A stretch of 64,000 bases of DNA, taken from assembly GCF_017310035.1 (NCBI RefSeq), contig NZ_CP022296.1, positions 62,001 to 126,000 on the forward strand. Reading direction: 5' to 3'. The notes beneath the pieces were generated by a model, which searched no databases, had not been told where the DNA came from, and saw nothing but the letters and a program-made list of their open reading frames with translations. The stretch is from Nocardioides sp. S5 (GTDB lineage Bacteria; Actinomycetota; Actinomycetes; Propionibacteriales; Nocardioidaceae). Shown here piece by piece: positions 25,034-33,094 of the stretch (position 1 is the stretch's first letter; every line of letters begins with the position of its first letter). Both the position numbers and the translations under genes were made by a program.

Positions 25034-25051
25034 CCACGTGTTGGCCACGTG
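25034..25051. repeat. Paired CCACGTG motifs
   Basis: CCACGTG occurs at 25034-25040 and 25045-25051, one helical turn apart, ahead of the promoter-like boxes at 25074-25103. They may bind a dimeric factor. Confidence 0.35.
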
Positions 25052-25073
25052 ATGAACACAAGCGGGCCAACGG

Positions 25074-25103
25074 TTGTGCGGGCCCTCAGGGGCGGAGTAG
25101 ATT
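25074..25103 (+). promoter_or_regulatory. Promoter-like boxes just before a hairpin
   Basis: TTGTGC (25074-25079) and TAGATT (25098-25103) are separated by 18 bp, the usual spacing. A transcript from here would begin at about 25110, right at the stem-loop at 25111. Confidence 0.45.
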
Positions 25104-25110
25104 CGTCCCT

Positions 25111-25153
25111 GCCCGGTCGTTGTTGTTTCCCCCGTCAACAACGACCGGGCTTT
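25111..25153 (+). terminator. Strong terminator hairpin or tiny RNA
   Basis: GCCCGGTCGTTGTTG (25111-25125) pairs perfectly with CAACAACGACCGGGC (25136-25150) around a 10-nt loop, followed by TTT. It lies 86 bp beyond the SEC-C gene's stop and is the best rho-independent terminator in the window. Overlapping inverted repeats continue at 25181-25240 before the cyclase gene ends at 25293. Confidence 0.75.
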
Positions 25154-25292
25154 CACGTCTCCGGACGTCGTGGGTGGCGGCCCGAGTGCCCGCCATCATG
25201 AGCACTCGGGCCTCGGCTCATGGGCACTCATGAATGCCCGCGAACCTGGCCCACCGTACCCAGCCGTCGGGAATGCATCCGCGCGATGCGCG

Positions 25293-26345
25293 TCACTCCC
25301 GCACGGGGGCCGGTCGGACCCGCCAGGCCTCGAGGTTCTTGAAGCCCTTGGCCGACACCCGCCGCAGCCTGCGCCAGCGCCAGGGTGAGGCGTCCTCACC
25401 GTCGTCGCCCTCCTCAACTGTCTCCGTCAGGGTCTCGCGGACCCCGATGTCGACCAGCACGGTGCCCGGCCGGGCGGCCGAGGTGAGGCGGGAGGCGGCG
25501 TTGACGGTGGAGCCGAAGACGTCTCCGAGGCGGCGTACGACGGCTCCGTGGGCGATGCCGGCGCGGACGGCGGGGAACGGGTCGTCGGGGTCGTCTCCGC
25601 GCGCGGTGAGCCTGGTGGCGATGGTCACGGCGGCCGCGGGGTCGGCGACGGTGAAGAGCACCTCGTCGCCGATGGTCTTGATGACCTGGCCGCCGTGGTC
25701 GACGACGAGGGTCGTGGTGTCCTGCTCGAAGCGGTCGATCCACTCGACGAGCTCGGCGCCGTCGAGGCTGCGGCTCTGGGTGGTGTAGCCGACGATGTCG
25801 ATGAAGCAGACCGACATCCGCGCCTCGCCGGTGCCGCTCGTCAGGGTGGTGGCGTGCTCGAGCAGGTGCTGCGACGCGCTCGCCAGGTGGCGGCGCCAGA
25901 CGTAGCTCTGGAGCGCCTCGACGCGCGGCAGCACGTCGGAGGTGAGCTCGGTGAGCGCCGCGGCGGGGTCACCGCCCTCGACCGCCAGCTCGGCCAGCAG
26001 CGCGGTCTGCCACTCCGCGAGCCGGGCGTAGCTGCGGCCCCAGGTGCGGACGAGCGCCGCCTGCGAGTCCGGCGGCAGGATGCCCATCTCGACCAGGTCG
26101 GCGCTCAGCCGCAACGCCTCGACGTCGCTCTCGGCGAAGGCGACGTCGTCGTCGTGGTGGTGCGGGAAGCCGAGGTGGTGCCACAGCGTCACTGCCAGCT
26201 CGAGCGGCACCCCGGCCCGCTCGGCGACCTGCACCCGGGTCAGGCTCGGCTCCTGCCCGAGCAGGAACGCCTCCATGGCGCGGGCCGTCCCGTCCGGCAC
26301 GTCGAGCGCCGCAGGTGCCTCCGCCGTGGGACGCGCCTCGCCCAC
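25293..26345 (-). CDS. Class III adenylate cyclase with an N-terminal regulatory domain
   Basis: A 350-residue nucleotide cyclase. The catalytic domain (about 180-330) has metal-binding FIDIVGYT, KTIGDEVLF (the second Asp plus an upstream Lys typical of ATP specificity) and VNAASRL (the transition-state Asn and Arg). All catalytic positions look intact. The helical N-terminal half resembles the regulatory domain of the pH-sensing mycobacterial cyclase Rv1264. No membrane segment is seen. The GTG start is 5 bp after the stop of the cNMP-binding gene, so sensor and enzyme form an operon. Confidence 0.88.
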   Translation of the reverse strand: MGEARPTAEAPAALDVPDGTARAMEAFLLGQEPSLTRVQVAERAGVPLELAVTLWHHLGFPHHHDDDVAFAESDVEALRLSADLVEMGILPPDSQAALVRTWGRSYARLAEWQTALLAELAVEGGDPAAALTELTSDVLPRVEALQSYVWRRHLASASQHLLEHATTLTSGTGEARMSVCFIDIVGYTTQSRSLDGAELVEWIDRFEQDTTTLVVDHGGQVIKTIGDEVLFTVADPAAAVTIATRLTARGDDPDDPFPAVRAGIAHGAVVRRLGDVFGSTVNAASRLTSAARPGTVLVDIGVRETLTETVEEGDDGEDASPWRWRRLRRVSAKGFKNLEAWRVRPAPVRE

Positions 26346-26350
26346 CGTGC

Positions 26351-26725
26351 TCAGCCGCCTGCCGCACGCCCGGCGGCAGCGGCGCGCAGGGCGGCCCCGA
26401 ACGCCGGGACCTCGTCGGCGAGCTGCTCGAGCCGCTCGCTGGTGAAGTGCACGACCCGCAGGGGCGTCAGCGCGACGACGGTGGCCGAGCGGAGCGTGCG
26501 GTGGACGATCGCGGTCTCCCCGACCACGGCCCCGGGGCCGAGGGTGGCGATCTCGACGCCCCCCTTGCGCACCGACACCTCGCCCTCGGTGATGAGGTAC
26601 GCCTTGTCGGCGGGCGTGCTCTCGGCGATGGGCGACCAGCCCTGGGGCAGGCGCAGGGCGTTGCCGGCAGCCAGGACGCGCTGGGCGTCGGCGGGCTCCA
26701 GGGCGTCGAGGATCGAGTCAGTCAT
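26351..26725 (-). CDS. Stand-alone cyclic-nucleotide-binding protein
   Basis: A 124-residue cNMP-binding domain with no attached effector. GEVSVRKGGVEIATLGPGAVVGETAI and RTLRSATVVAL form the beta barrel and phosphate-binding cassette; the Glu of VVGE and the Arg before SA are the residues that hold ribose and phosphate of cAMP. It probably reports cAMP made by the cyclase encoded immediately downstream, or acts as a buffer or partner subunit. No helix-turn-helix is present, so it is not a CRP-type regulator. Confidence 0.85.
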   Translation of the reverse strand: MTDSILDALEPADAQRVLAAGNALRLPQGWSPIAESTPADKAYLITEGEVSVRKGGVEIATLGPGAVVGETAIVHRTLRSATVVALTPLRVVHFTSERLEQLADEVPAFGAALRAAAAGRAAGG

Positions 26726-26773
26726 GCCCGGTCAACGAGCCACCGACGCGAGGGTGATGCCCCCCGGTGCGGT

Positions 26774-28009
26774 TCAGTCCACCCTGAGCGGCTCGCGCGA
26801 GATCGGGCAGCTCATGCAGCGCGGCCCGCCGCGACCCGAGCCGAGCTCGGAGCCGGCGATCCGCACGACCTCGATGCCGGCGTCCTCGAGCCGGTCGTTG
26901 GTCTCGTCGTTGCGCTCGTAGGCGACGGCGACCCGCGGCGCGAGCGCCAGCGTGTTGTTGCCGTCGTCCCACTGCTCGCGCTCGGCGGTGACCGGGTCCA
27001 GGCCGGTGTCGATCTGGTGCAGCGTGTCGATCTGCATCGCCTTGGCGGCCGCGACGAGGAACGGCTCGGACCCGCTGACGCTCAGCGTCAGGTCGGACTC
27101 GCCCGAGCCACGGTCCTCGAGGGTCACCGTCACCGCGCGGAGCGTGTCGGCGACGTTGGGATACATCACGACCTTGTCGACGTCGACCATCGTGCAGACG
27201 GTGTCGAGGTGCATCGTCGCGCGCTCCTGCGCGATCGGCACGGCCAGCACGGTGTGCGCGAGGTCGGCGTGGAAGACCTGGCGGGCCAGCCGCTCCACCC
27301 CGGCGGGCGTCGTACGCTCACCGACGCCGACGGCGATCACACCGGGCGCGAGGAGCAGGACGTCGCCGCCCTCGACGTGCTCGTTGTGCCAGCCGTGGAT
27401 CTTGCGGGTGCCGGCGAAGCGCGGGTGCTCGGTGTAGATGAGCTCGGTCAGCTGGGTCTCGCGCTTGCGGGCGGGCATCGCGAGGCTGGTCACCGCAACC
27501 CGGTCCCGCACCCACACGCTCGAGTCGCGGGTGAAGAGCAGGTTGGGCAGCGGGTCGACGAGGAAGTCGTGCGGGTGGAGCAGGCTGGTCACCAGTCCGT
27601 GGCCGCCCTTGACCTCGTCGTTGCGGATGCCCGAGGTGAGCACGTCGGTCAGCTCGGCGGGGCTGAGGTCGCGCAGGGCCTGGGCGAGGTAGCGGCGCAT
27701 CGTGTCGCCGAGGTGCAGGCCCGACAGCGCGCTGGTGATCGCGTGGTTGCGGGCGAGCTCGCTCTCGAGGGTCTCGGTGAGCAGCTCGGTGAGGTAGAGC
27801 ACCTCCACGCCGCGCTCGCGCAGGGTCGCGGCGAACGCGTCGTGCTCCTCCTGCGCGCGGCTGACCCACGGGATGCCGTCGAAGAGCAGCCGGTCGTTGT
27901 TGCGGGGCGTGAGCCGCTTGAGCTCGTTGCCGGGCCGGTGGAGCATGACCGTGGCCAGCCGGCCGACTTCGCTGTCCGCGCCGTGGGGGGCGGTGGTGTG
28001 GGAGACCAT
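26774..28009 (-). CDS. arcA: Arginine deiminase
   Basis: A 411-residue deiminase that converts arginine to citrulline and ammonia. Family marks include [12 protein letters not shown], the [10 protein letters not shown] block with the catalytic His and Asp, and the C-terminal GGPRCMSCP with nucleophile Cys398. The other ADI pathway genes (ornithine carbamoyltransferase, carbamate kinase, antiporter) are absent nearby, so it may serve arginine use or acid tolerance alone. TAGAGT lies 6 bp before the ATG. Confidence 0.95.
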   Translation of the reverse strand: MVSHTTAPHGADSEVGRLATVMLHRPGNELKRLTPRNNDRLLFDGIPWVSRAQEEHDAFAATLRERGVEVLYLTELLTETLESELARNHAITSALSGLHLGDTMRRYLAQALRDLSPAELTDVLTSGIRNDEVKGGHGLVTSLLHPHDFLVDPLPNLLFTRDSSVWVRDRVAVTSLAMPARKRETQLTELIYTEHPRFAGTRKIHGWHNEHVEGGDVLLLAPGVIAVGVGERTTPAGVERLARQVFHADLAHTVLAVPIAQERATMHLDTVCTMVDVDKVVMYPNVADTLRAVTVTLEDRGSGESDLTLSVSGSEPFLVAAAKAMQIDTLHQIDTGLDPVTAEREQWDDGNNTLALAPRVAVAYERNDETNDRLEDAGIEVVRIAGSELGSGRGGPRCMSCPISREPLRVD

Positions 28010-28045
28010 GTGCGGACTCTAGTGCCGAGGGGGTCCGGGGAACCA

Positions 28046-28069
28046 CGCCCGCCGCACGTGCGGCGGGCG
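28046..28069. terminator. 24-bp perfect GC-rich palindrome
   Basis: A perfect palindrome centred on ACGT with 12-bp half-sites (CGCCCGCCGCAC and its complement), 2 bp beyond the stop of the DUF6058-GNAT gene and 37 bp upstream of arcA. It would fold into a very stable hairpin, so a terminator for the minus-strand operon is likely. Confidence 0.65.
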
Positions 28070-28071
28070 GA

Positions 28072-29187
28072 TCAGCCGGGCGACACCCGCCACTCCTCGG
28101 CGAGGAGCGCGTAGTCGTACGAGCTGGTCCACGTCCCCTTGGACCAGAAGTCGGCGACCTTGTCGGCCTCGCGCCGCATCCCGAGCCGCTCGCATAGCGC
28201 GGCGGAGCGGTGGTTGCGGGCGTCGAGGTTCGCCACGATGCGGCGCAGCCCGTAGTGCTCGAAGCCGAGGCGCAGCACCTCGCGGGCGGCCTCGGTGGCG
28301 AAGCCGCGTCCGGCGTGCTGAGGCAGGACCGTCCACCCGATCTCGCCCTCGCTCATCCCGGTGCCCTGGAGGTGGAGCATCGAGTCGCCGACGACCACGC
28401 CGTCGTGCTCGACGACGAGCGAGACGAGCTCGCCGGATGCCCCGGCAAGGCGCCGGCGCACCATCTCGACCACCTCGGCGCGGTTCATCGGGCGGCTCAG
28501 CAGCAGGTTGGTCCACTCCTCGGAGGCCCAGGCCTCGACGAAGGCCTCGGCGTCACCCGGCTCGTAGGGGCGCAGCAGCAGGCGCTCGGTGCGCACCGGC
28601 CAGGCCGGCGGGGAAGGCGTGAGGAGCTCGGCGCGGGGGAGGTCGACCCACAGCTCGCGCACCGTCGGGCCGCCGAACCGGAGCCGGTCGTACGCCGTCA
28701 TCGGCAGGAGCAGCGAGTCCAGCCCGGGCACGGCGAGCACGCCGTCGACGGCCTCGCCGAGCATCCCGCGGCCGGTCTCGTCGTGCGGGTCGCGGCGCAG
28801 CAGGTCGAGCGCCGCGGCGGCCTCGGCGATGCGCTCGTCGCGCTGCCGGATCCGCACCGGGTTGACGTCGCGCAGGCTGACCTCCTGCCCGGACAGGTAG
28901 TGGGCCCACTCCTGGGCGCCGGTCTCTGCGTCGCCCTCCCAGAAGGCGGTGAACCACCTCCGGAGCCGGTCGGGGCCACCGGCGATGTCGGCCAGCTCGC
29001 CGTGCGCCGCGGGCACCATCGGGGTGCCGTCACGCAGGACGTACGACGGCAGCGGCAGGCGGCCCTCGAGCATGAGCGCCACCGCCTCGGGCGTCGCCGC
29101 GACGAAGTGCTCACGCACGTAGGCGTCGTCGTCGGCGGTCATCGGGTGGTCGCCGTTGACGGCGACGTAGCGGTCGTGGACCGCCAT
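28072..29187 (-). CDS. DUF6058-like / GNAT acetyltransferase fusion
   Basis: A 371-residue two-domain protein. The N-terminal 190 residues (YVREHFVAATPEAVALMLEGRLPLPSYVLRDGTPMVP) look like the DUF6058 family. The C-terminal 170 residues are a RimJ/RimL-type GNAT domain, with VRTERLLLRPYEPGDAEAFVEAW, QHAGRGFATEAAREVLRLGFEH and NLDARNHRSAALCERLGMRRE. It probably acetylates a small molecule or peptide chosen by the N-terminal domain. The start at 29187 lies 14 bp after the transporter gene's stop, suggesting an operon; the exact start is uncertain. Confidence 0.78.
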   Translation of the reverse strand: MAVHDRYVAVNGDHPMTADDDAYVREHFVAATPEAVALMLEGRLPLPSYVLRDGTPMVPAAHGELADIAGGPDRLRRWFTAFWEGDAETGAQEWAHYLSGQEVSLRDVNPVRIRQRDERIAEAAAALDLLRRDPHDETGRGMLGEAVDGVLAVPGLDSLLLPMTAYDRLRFGGPTVRELWVDLPRAELLTPSPPAWPVRTERLLLRPYEPGDAEAFVEAWASEEWTNLLLSRPMNRAEVVEMVRRRLAGASGELVSLVVEHDGVVVGDSMLHLQGTGMSEGEIGWTVLPQHAGRGFATEAAREVLRLGFEHYGLRRIVANLDARNHRSAALCERLGMRREADKVADFWSKGTWTSSYDYALLAEEWRVSPG

Positions 29188-29201
29188 CCGCACCCGATGG
29201 G

Positions 29202-29807
29202 TCAGCGCGTCATCTCCCACACCGTCAAGACTGCCATCAGGACGCAGACCGTGGCACCCACGTAGTGGAGCAGCGAGAGCCTGATCCGCTGGAGCAGCAG
29301 GCGGCCCACGAGGACGGCGAGGCCGGAGACCGCGAGCAGCGCGCCCCACGCGCCGAGGAACACCGACACCGGGTCGTCGTACTTCGCGACCAGCGAGATG
29401 GTCAGCAGCTGCGACAGGTCACCCCACTCGGCGGCGAAGAGCACCAGGAACGAGGTGGCGACCACCCGGAAGCCATGGGCGGCGGGGTCGGCCTTCGCGG
29501 CGTACTCCTCCTCCTGGTCGGCCTCGTCGTCGTCGGCCGAGCGCGCCTCGCGGAACAGGATGACCGCGCCGATGAGGAAGAGGAGCGCGGCAACGGTCTG
29601 GATCAGCTGCTCGGGCAGGAAGGACGCCGCCTTGCCGAGGCCGACCGCGATGCCGGTCTGGACGAGGAAGGCGAGACCGACGCCGATCCAGACGAAGAGC
29701 GGGCGCATCTTCGTCGACATCACCAGCGTGGCGATGAAGGTCTTGTCGGGCAGCTCGACGACGAAGATGGCGCCGAAGGCGAGGGCCACCACGAGGAGAT
29801 CGATCAC
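29202..29807 (-). CDS. GDT1/TMEM165-family cation transporter
   Basis: A 201-residue membrane protein of the UPF0016 family with two homologous halves. The signature motifs are VELPDKTFIATLVMS in the first half and AEWGDLSQLLTISLVA in the second. An acidic cytoplasmic loop (ADDDEADQEEEYAAK) joins them. Relatives move Mn2+ or Ca2+ against protons. With terC this gives two Mn-type transporters 9 kb apart. The start is a GTG, 16 bp after the pheA stop, with GACACT 6 bp before it. Confidence 0.9.
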   Translation of the reverse strand: MIDLLVVALAFGAIFVVELPDKTFIATLVMSTKMRPLFVWIGVGLAFLVQTGIAVGLGKAASFLPEQLIQTVAALLFLIGAVILFREARSADDDEADQEEEYAAKADPAAHGFRVVATSFLVLFAAEWGDLSQLLTISLVAKYDDPVSVFLGAWGALLAVSGLAVLVGRLLLQRIRLSLLHYVGATVCVLMAVLTVWEMTR

Positions 29808-29823
29808 CGCGCGAGTGTCTCAA

Positions 29824-30660
29824 TCACTCCGCGCGGAACTCGTCGGCGGGGTAGACCCCGAGCACCTTCACCTCGGTGGTGAAGAAGGCGAGCTCCTCGA
29901 GCGCGTTGCGCACGCCCGGGTCGTCGGGGTGGCCGTCGACCTCGGCGAGGAACTGGGTGGCGGTGAAGTGGCCGCCGACCATGTAGCTCTCCAGCTTGGT
30001 CATGTTGACGCCGTTGGTGGCGAAGCCGCCGAGCGCCTTGTAGAGCGCCGCCGGCAGGTTGCGCACGTTGAAGATGAAGGTCGTCACCACCGGGCCCTCG
30101 CCGGCCGTGGCCTGCTCGAAGTCGCGCGAGAGCACGACGAAGCGGGTGGTGTTGTGGTCCTCGTCCTCGATCTCCTCGCGCAGCACCTGAAGGCCGTAGA
30201 TCCCGGCGGCCAGCGGTGGGGCGATCGCGGCCTGGGTCAGGTCGCCGGACTCCGCCACCTCGCGGGCCGCGCCGGCGGTGTCGCCCGCGACGACCGGGGT
30301 CAGCCCGAGCTCGCGGATCACGCCGCGGCACTGTCCGAGCGCGTGGACGTGGCTGTGCACGGTGCGCAACGAGTCGACGTTCGCGCCCGGCAGGGCCATC
30401 AGGGAGAACTGGATGCGCAGGAACCGCTCACCGACGATGTGGAGGTCCGAGGTCGGCAGGAAGTGGTGGATGTCGGCCACCCGGCCGGCGATCGAGTTGT
30501 CGATCGGGATCATCGCCAGGTCGGCGTCGCCGTTCTCCACCGCCGCGAAGGCGTCCTCGAAGGACGCGCACGGCATCGGCTCCCAGTCCGGGTAGGCCTG
30601 CTGGCACACCAGGTGGGAGTTGGCACCGGGCTCTCCCTGGTAGGCGATGCGGCGATTCAC
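29824..30660 (-). CDS. pheA: Prephenate dehydratase
   Basis: A 278-residue enzyme that turns prephenate into phenylpyruvate in phenylalanine synthesis. The catalytic domain holds MIPIDNSIAGRVAD and the active-site motif HNTTRFVVLSRD, with its TRF. A C-terminal ACT domain (about 195-275, FNVRNLPAALYKALGGFATNGVNMTKLESY) binds phenylalanine for feedback inhibition. No chorismate mutase is fused. The GTG start has CAGACT 7 bp upstream. Confidence 0.95.
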   Translation of the reverse strand: MNRRIAYQGEPGANSHLVCQQAYPDWEPMPCASFEDAFAAVENGDADLAMIPIDNSIAGRVADIHHFLPTSDLHIVGERFLRIQFSLMALPGANVDSLRTVHSHVHALGQCRGVIRELGLTPVVAGDTAGAAREVAESGDLTQAAIAPPLAAGIYGLQVLREEIEDEDHNTTRFVVLSRDFEQATAGEGPVVTTFIFNVRNLPAALYKALGGFATNGVNMTKLESYMVGGHFTATQFLAEVDGHPDDPGVRNALEELAFFTTEVKVLGVYPADEFRAE

Positions 30661-30730
30661 AGGGCGGAGTCTGTCACCTCCGGCCGTGTCCGGCAGGCCG
30701 TGACCAGTCGCCGAACATAGGGTCAGGGGC

Positions 30731-31129
30731 GTGCTCGTGCTCTCCGTCGTCGCCGTCGTCCTCGCCGCCCTGGCCTGCGTGCTCGCCGGGCTCGCCCTGC
30801 GGCGTACGCCGTCGCGCTCCGGCGGTGACGGGGTCGAGGCGCTGCCCGAGGACGTGCACGGCCTGCGCCAGGAGGTCGCGGCCCTCAAGGCGGAGAGCTC
30901 CGACGCGCTGCGCCACCTCTCCGTCGTGCGCTACGACGCCTTCGGCGACGTCGGCGGTCATCTCAGCTGGAGCCTGGCGGTGCTCGACGACGCCGGCCAC
31001 GGGGTCGTGCTGACGTCGATCCACGGTCGCAGCGAGGCCCGCACCTACGCCAAGTCGATCTCCTCCTGGATGTGCGAGCAGCAGCTCTCGCCGGAGGAGG
31101 AGGAGGCGATCGAGCACGCGCGTCCCTGA
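30731..31129 (+). CDS. DUF4446-family membrane protein
   Basis: A 132-residue protein with an N-terminal membrane helix (LVLSVVAVVLAALACVLAGLAL), then a short coiled coil and the DUF4446 domain. VRYDAFGDVGGHLSWSLAVLDDAGHGVVLTSIHGRSEARTYAKSI and a final LSPEEEEAIEHA match the family well. Function unknown. The GTG start has TAGGGT 7 bp upstream. It is divergent from pheA across 70 bp. Confidence 0.87.
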   Translation: MLVLSVVAVVLAALACVLAGLALRRTPSRSGGDGVEALPEDVHGLRQEVAALKAESSDALRHLSVVRYDAFGDVGGHLSWSLAVLDDAGHGVVLTSIHGRSEARTYAKSISSWMCEQQLSPEEEEAIEHARP

Positions 31130-31132
31130 GTG

Positions 31133-31270
31133 CTACCAGGCGTCGCGGTACTGCACCGCCATCGTCGCGGCGATGGTCACCCCGACCGCGAGCGAGAGGC
31201 CGATCCTCCACTCCCCGCCGAGCAGGTAGCCGCCGCCCCCCGGGCAGCTCGTGGCCGGCCCTGCGCTCAC
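31133..31270 (-). CDS. Possible 45-residue membrane peptide
   Basis: A short open frame from GTG 31270 reads VSAGPATSC, a Gly-rich run and YLLGGEWRI, then one membrane helix (GLSLAVGVTIAATMAVQ) and YRDAW at the end. The stop is 3 bp from the convergent DUF4446 stop. The helix with aromatic and charged flanks looks like a real small membrane protein, and third-position GC is high. No ribosome site is clear, so it remains tentative. Confidence 0.42.
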   Translation of the reverse strand: MSAGPATSCPGGGGYLLGGEWRIGLSLAVGVTIAATMAVQYRDAW

Positions 31271-31291
31271 CCTAGGCGTACCGACACGCCT

Positions 31292-31363
31292 TGTAACGCC
31301 GGGTTAGGGCCTGTACCCACCCGGATATATCTCGGTGGGTACAAGAGCTAACCCGGCGTTACA
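31292..31363. repeat. 72-bp nested palindrome
   Basis: Outer arms TGTAACGCCGGGTTAG (31292-31307) and CTAACCCGGCGTTACA (31348-31363) are perfect complements. Inner arms TGTACCCACC (31312-31321) and GGTGGGTACA (31334-31343) are also perfect. A 4-bp mismatch bubble separates them and the 12-bp loop contains TATAT. It lies between the lipid kinase stop and the small minus-strand frame. It could form a cruciform, a very long hairpin terminator, or a site for a nuclease or transposase. Confidence 0.8.
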
Positions 31364-31403
31364 GCGGCGGGCGCATCAGTCACAGCGGCGGGTCGGCCGG
31401 CGG

Positions 31404-32978
31404 TCAGCGCGGCACGCGCACCAGCAGCCGGCCGTGGATGCACTCCATGTGCAGCTCGCGACCCTCGCCGATGGAGTCGCCGTCGAGCTGGCGGGGCGTG
31501 TCGGAGGCGGCCTTGATCCGCACCCGCGAGCCCGTGCGCCGGTCGAGCGTCTCGTCGACGATCGTGCTCTTGGCCAGCACGCGCATCGCCACCGTGATCC
31601 ACGACAGGAACTGCCGCGGGTGGATGATGACCACGTCGAGGATGCCGTCGTCGATCGTCGCGTCGGGCAGCAGCGGCATCCCGGCCTGCAGGAAGCCGAC
31701 GTTGCCGACCACGACCGTGCGGGCACGGTGGACGCTCGGCTCCTGGTCATCGATCTGGATCTCGACCTTGATCGCGGGGAACATCAGCGACTTCAGGCCC
31801 GAGACGACGTAGGCCACCCAGCCGATCTTCTTCTTGATGTCCTCGTTGACACCCTCCATGAGCGCGGCGTCGAAGCCCATGCCCGCCATGACCATGAAGT
31901 GGGTGTCCTCGATGTTGTCGCCGCCCACCTTGACCAGGTCGATGGCCCGGTCCTGGCCGTTGAGCGCGACGTCGATCGCCGAACGGAGGTAGAGCGGGAC
32001 GTCGAGGTTGCGGGCCAGCAGGTTGCCGGTGCCGGCCGGGATGATGCCGACCGGGATGCCGGTGCCGGCGAGCTCGGCGCACACCTCGCGCACGGTGCCG
32101 TCGCCGCCGCAGACCATCACCAGGTCGGCGCCGGAGACCGCGGCGCGCTCGGCCATGCCGGTGCCGGGGTCCTCGATCGTCGTGTACTGCCAGGTCGGCT
32201 CGGACCAGCCGGACTCCCTGGCCATCTCGGCGACCGTGGCGCGGAACTGCCCGACGTCCTCGACCTTGATCGGGTTGAGGATCACCGCGAGCCGGCGCTG
32301 GGAGGTGAAGACCTCCGGGAGCGGTTCGGCGTTCGCCGCGGTCGATCGCGGACGCGGGTCGATGAAGGCCAGGGCCAGGAAGAAGACCGCCAGCGCGAGC
32401 AGGGTTCCGCCGATGACGTCGCTCGGGAAGTGGCGCCCGAGCAGGATCCGGTCCATCTGCACCAGCAGCCACCAGGCCACGGCCAGCGTGATGCCGAGGC
32501 GGCGCAGGCTCGTACGCCTCACGAACAGGACCAGCAGCATCACCAGGATCGCGGCGAACGCGGCGCTGGAGGAGGCGTGGCCGGACGGGAAGCTGAAGTT
32601 GGTGTGGCTCCCCAGCGCGTCCTGCCAGTCCGGCCGGTCGCGGCCCAGCTGGCTCTTGAGCACCGTGGTCGCGAGGGCGGTCACCGACATCACCACGACG
32701 GCGAGGAGCGCCGCCCAGCGCTGGCGGCGTACGACGAGCCAGAGCGCCAGGAGGACGGTGAGGATCGTCATGCCGATCGTGCCGAAGGCCGTCTCGACCA
32801 CCCGCAGCGTCGAGATCAGGGGCGCCGAGTCGTCGGCCCAGTCCTCCAGACGGCGGCCCTCGATGTCGAAGGCGTCGAGGGGAGCGCGTTCCTGGGTGAC
32901 GAGGTAGGCCAGGACGGCGAACAGGCCTCCCGTGAGGAGCGCCCAGGCCAGGCTGCGGTTGCGGAAGGCGGGAGTCAC
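31404..32978 (-). CDS. PAP2 phosphatase / diacylglycerol-kinase-like fusion
   Basis: A 524-residue fusion. The N-terminal 220 residues are a six-helix PAP2 domain with KSQLGRDRPDW, FSFPSGHASSSAAF and GRHFPSDVIGG, the three phosphatase motifs. The C-terminal 300 residues are a lipid kinase domain with VCGGDGTVREVCAELAGTGIPVGIIPAGTGNLLARNL. One protein can therefore both remove and add lipid phosphates, for example on phosphatidic acid, undecaprenyl-phosphate or a mannoside lipid. The GTG start has CATACT 6 bp upstream. It is divergent from serS. Confidence 0.92.
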   Translation of the reverse strand: MTPAFRNRSLAWALLTGGLFAVLAYLVTQERAPLDAFDIEGRRLEDWADDSAPLISTLRVVETAFGTIGMTILTVLLALWLVVRRQRWAALLAVVVMSVTALATTVLKSQLGRDRPDWQDALGSHTNFSFPSGHASSSAAFAAILVMLLVLFVRRTSLRRLGITLAVAWWLLVQMDRILLGRHFPSDVIGGTLLALAVFFLALAFIDPRPRSTAANAEPLPEVFTSQRRLAVILNPIKVEDVGQFRATVAEMARESGWSEPTWQYTTIEDPGTGMAERAAVSGADLVMVCGGDGTVREVCAELAGTGIPVGIIPAGTGNLLARNLDVPLYLRSAIDVALNGQDRAIDLVKVGGDNIEDTHFMVMAGMGFDAALMEGVNEDIKKKIGWVAYVVSGLKSLMFPAIKVEIQIDDQEPSVHRARTVVVGNVGFLQAGMPLLPDATIDDGILDVVIIHPRQFLSWITVAMRVLAKSTIVDETLDRRTGSRVRIKAASDTPRQLDGDSIGEGRELHMECIHGRLLVRVPR

Positions 32979-33094
32979 CTGCGAAGTATGCCCAAACCGG
33001 TTCGGAATCATGCTGTTGCGGCGGCTAGCCTTCCCCATGTGACCCCACCCCACGACGAGCCTCGCTTCGCTCCCCTCGCCGCAGGGACCCCGGA

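Noticed and set aside
33026..33094. Possible T-box leader ahead of serS
   Set aside because: The leader is only about 58 bases and lacks the T-box bulge sequence and a terminator pair.
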